Shown here: positions 62,301 through 64,000 of the stretch, piece after piece
Position numbering within the stretch: the first letter of the stretch is position 1
Layout of the letters: each line of letters opens with the position of its first letter
The notes under the pieces: generated by a model
Database searches by the model: none
Told to the model about the DNA's origin: nothing
Seen by the model: only the letters and a program-made list of their open reading frames with translations
Origin: Lewinellaceae bacterium
GTDB lineage: Bacteria > Bacteroidota > Bacteroidia > Chitinophagales > Saprospiraceae
Reading direction: 5' to 3'
DNA: 64,000 nt
Assembly (NCBI GenBank): GCA_020636075.1
Contig: JACJYO010000007.1
Location: forward strand, 313,501-377,500
Position numbers and translations under genes: made by a program

Positions 62301-64000
62301 GGCAGTAGTCACTGGCGAACGACCCCGTGCAACAACTTTCGCCAGTACGACCCCTGCTTTCCCAATTCTGATTTTGCGGGATCCGCCTGGTGATAACAGT
62401 TACGCCTACGTTGAGAAAGGGCAAACATTTTGTAAAGACTGGAGTTTCGAAACCGTGGATGACAAAGGCGGCGGCGAGGTCAGTAAAATTTCCTTGGGCC
62501 CCAAATTTGACCTGGGTGTTGGCGTGGGTATTTGGAAATCGGATGAGGTTGATGTGGTGGCGGAAACGGAAAACGAATTTTTAGTGTCCCGCAAACAGGT
62601 GTCTTCCACACAACAGGAAGTCTGTATTACGACTACCGAAGTTATTTCAACTTCCGATCAGGATGATGTTGTAGGCGAACAAGGTGGTGATGTCTATGTA
62701 GGAACTGCCATGAACCTGATTTTTGGTATCACAGACCTGGTGCTTTTGGATACGGCGACCTGCATGTTCCAACTCGATACCGGTTTCATGATTCACCCGG
62801 ATGGTTTCGAAACAACCTATTTGTATTCGGAATATTTTATTAAAAATACGCTTATCCCGAATCTGGAAGCCCTGCACGACACCTTGTCTTTGAATACCTG
62901 GAAATCATTTTTAGCTCAAAACGAAGCGTTTAAAAAAGATGCGGTGTTTGACCGGAACTTTTCTTTTGACGCCGGCGTCAAATACGAATACTATTTTCAG
63001 AACGATTCATCGTCAGCCACTTCATTTACGTTTGACAGCACCTATACCGGTAAAGTAGTGGCAACTGGTGGTGGATTTATTGGAGGCCTTGGCGCTTCCG
63101 TTGGCGCAGTGTTTCAGATAACAACGTCGGAAACCGGATCCCAGGGCTCCAGCCAGTCTTCCACCGTAAAAGTGGGCTATGTACTCGATGACGATGATAC
63201 GGGCGACTATTTTTCTGTCAATGTCAAAAACGACAAGAAATACGGGACCCCGGTTTTTCAAACTGTGAGCGGGGCATCTTCCTGTCCCTGGGAGCCCAAA
63301 ACCCAAAATCGCGATGAGGTTGATCTTGTCGTAGATAAAAATGTAGCGGTCAACGTTCCGGCAAACGCACCGGCTGTGTTCACCTTTATTCTGGGGAATA
63401 TCAGTCAAAGTGCGGAAGCCAGGAGCTATACGTTGCAAATGGCAAACGGCTCCAACCCGCAGGGGGCCATTGTAAAAGTAAATGGGCAGCCGTTGACACA
63501 GGGGATTTCATATGTGGTGGGCTTCGCTGTTGGGCAAATTGTGACCGTGACCGTCGAGCGCGGGCCGGTGGCCTATGACTACGAGGGTCTGGAACTCACC
63601 TGGTATTCGGATTGTGAAGTGGCGCATTCGTCTGCCACGGGCCTGCCCATAGACCCGCGATTCTATAAATCGGTGAAACTGGATGTGCATTTTCTCGAAC
63701 CGTGCTCGCCGGTCGATATCAATGACCCGCAAAGCGGTTTTGTGCTGACTCCGCAGGATCCGGTTGTTTTGCCGATCCGGCTGGTAGACTACAACGAAAA
63801 CGACGCCGATCTGGAATACATCCGAACCCAGTATCGCCGGGCCAATACGAATGGCGCCTGGATCAATATTGCTGAAACACCAAGGGATTCACTTGCTCCG
63901 GTTTTTCAACGAATTGACTGGAATACGGATGGCCTGAGTGACGGAGAATTTGAAATTCGGGCAGTCACAACCTGTTCCACCGGACTGAACCCGGGCATTT
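59386..64000 (+). CDS. Giant secreted LamG protein, second gene of duplicated cassette (copy 2), truncated by window edge
   Basis: It starts at ATG 59386 with signal MNQHIRIFLILWGMGCLGLS and stays open to the window end (1538 residues seen). It parallels copy 1 (34752) throughout: FN3-like region, LamG (DGWHHVAVAFNGSSVLFYVD), second LamG, carboxypeptidase-like domains, the unassigned region with ILRDPPGDNSYAYVEKGQ and GASSCPWEPKTQNRDEV, through NPGI at the edge. The Big_5, BACON, repeats and T9SS domain of copy 1 lie beyond the edge, so whether this copy keeps a sorting domain is not visible. The order and spacing to its fibre-like partner are also preserved. Confidence 0.88.
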   Translation, partial: MNQHIRIFLILWGMGCLGLSLQAQTVNCNNGTVSTTDSYSGSVSGNYGSMTNAVNSKYSLTGSLGEPFIGGFFGSFQGAAGFYSRFLLPPSAPLVFASEGDLKDRIEVNWVMDALSPSSEGGFNIYRDGAFIDHVDKEIRKYIDFNVQAGVFYTYEIAGVNPAGEGFRGSSLGFLNPNGVVTGQVKTLSGNPVVDAAITLTPTLGRALACTDDDKSFVEPDSVLNSMAWTVSCWVKQGDNPVNKPFLRKADFTKAQGWWIMASSPNGKKTISLGVGDENPGYTYMLYALPTDPDGWHHVAVAFNGSSVLFYVDGTLVESRPAVYMPAPNAPLYIGEFNGTLDDVRIFNRQLSQTEINQYKNRTVNSDYNGLVAYWKFDEGIGTKAYDISPNRLTTYLCGPEWANDRPDVVNGAVTDASGFYKIEGINYGDGATFTATPSKKVYNNYALEFNAAQEQSAVLTDSILLGASLWSVELRVNNFEVTSAPRTLLSRQSGDFELYVLNGSIYLKLGTEVHDFGSLGTGYQHLVLWSEISSGTMVLFKNGAAAGAWLTTPFNVYQNPAAWRLGARNSGGSNDRFFSGLIDEVAFYDTLLTLDQIQLHAATGVQAQTPRLRSWFSLNENQGTALEDIGLARTGFGSVQGASWSNVTAIEDFTEHEFQPDKRLLTLNGTNTSVDQVDFTDLSTVRVSGYVRYDGTLCYADSVEILVNGQSASPRIFTNSDGKFVADFEPGTTVNISPKYKNHQFSPAFWELRKLNSPVAGILFRDITKRSLRGQLAGGKCHNSILPTGFTSKIVVTTLDECFADTLKLNHDDNADGRYLFTGLPPVKLSVAVVDHDDPSVKDFFELSGGTQTDLSEKNDTVNFTYYAQPSVQIDSFAVNGCGFVQIPQYEKATTNVRVYENYYGERCYQDTFLLTINNNISDKDQYDTLILDSKHKLVVEGGAPNLTFPHEKLLQVTAMVDGRSTTETLQAVVTGERPRATTFASTTPAFPILILRDPPGDNSYAYVEKGQTFCKDWSFETVDDKGGGEVSKISLGPKFDLGVGVGIWKSDEVDVVAETENEFLVSRKQVSSTQQEVCITTTEVISTSDQDDVVGEQGGDVYVGTAMNLIFGITDLVLLDTATCMFQLDTGFMIHPDGFETTYLYSEYFIKNTLIPNLEALHDTLSLNTWKSFLAQNEAFKKDAVFDRNFSFDAGVKYEYYFQNDSSSATSFTFDSTYTGKVVATGGGFIGGLGASVGAVFQITTSETGSQGSSQSSTVKVGYVLDDDDTGDYFSVNVKNDKKYGTPVFQTVSGASSCPWEPKTQNRDEVDLVVDKNVAVNVPANAPAVFTFILGNISQSAEARSYTLQMANGSNPQGAIVKVNGQPLTQGISYVVGFAVGQIVTVTVERGPVAYDYEGLELTWYSDCEVAHSSATGLPIDPRFYKSVKLDVHFLEPCSPVDINDPQSGFVLTPQDPVVLPIRLVDYNENDADLEYIRTQYRRANTNGAWINIAETPRDSLAPVFQRIDWNTDGLSDGEFEIRAVTTCSTGLNPGI

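Overview
The window reads as chromosomal DNA of a free-living Bacteroidota, most likely from the Saprospiria/Chitinophagia side. The evidence is type IX secretion (T9SS) C-terminal sorting domains on several secreted proteins, a TonB-dependent receptor with an N-terminal carboxypeptidase-like domain, a one-protein hybrid two-component system (HTCS), SprB-like repeats, a SusB-type GH97, TAnnTTTG promoter boxes, and core genes typical of the phylum (infC-rpmI-rplT, an HU protein beside rng, a 31-residue bS22/AURKAIP1-like protein). I see no rRNA, tRNA, CRISPR array or prophage.

Layout. 1-3115 (-) is the N-terminal 1038 residues of a very large secreted adhesin-like protein that runs off the left edge. 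3454-9244 (+) encodes an NAD-type formate dehydrogenase: a fused NuoE/NuoF-like diaphorase and a NuoG-like molybdopterin subunit, separated by a 161-bp MITE-like element and two unrelated small genes. 9252-10005 is a REP-associated tyrosine transposase (RAYT) bracketed by identical 33-bp palindromes; a third copy sits in frame inside its coding sequence and two more lie at 14.6-14.7 kb. 10010-13681 (-) fuses a periplasmic beta-propeller sensor to a class III adenylate cyclase. 14749-21917 holds a GH3 beta-glucosidase, a TonB receptor and a T9SS esterase-like protein. 21998-24875 (-) has two related T9SS proteins.

25-30 kb is housekeeping: infC-rpmI-rplT with a non-ATG infC start, priA, and a frameshifted inorganic pyrophosphatase. 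30.1-33.3 kb is a TPR histidine kinase with a LytTR regulator. 33.4-41.6 kb is a two-gene secreted cassette: a fibre-like protein and a 2267-residue LamG/T9SS protein. 41.6-51.3 kb is again mostly housekeeping: a methyltransferase, YicC, HU, a TPR protein, bS22-like, RNase G, a pyruvate-kinase-like protein, a glycosyltransferase, Pth and small lipoproteins. 51.3-57.8 kb is a GH97 glucosidase divergent from an HTCS. 58.1-64.0 kb is a second copy of the two-gene secreted cassette, cut by the right edge.

How parts fit. The GH3, TonB receptor, esterase-like protein, GH97 and HTCS suggest glucan or oligosaccharide use, although no SusD is present. Formate dehydrogenase would feed formate electrons to NAD+. 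The most unusual features are the duplicated two-gene secreted cassette with its long unassigned central region, the RAYT/palindrome system with its in-frame palindrome, and the propeller-cyclase fusion. All family assignments come from reading motifs by eye; no database search was run.
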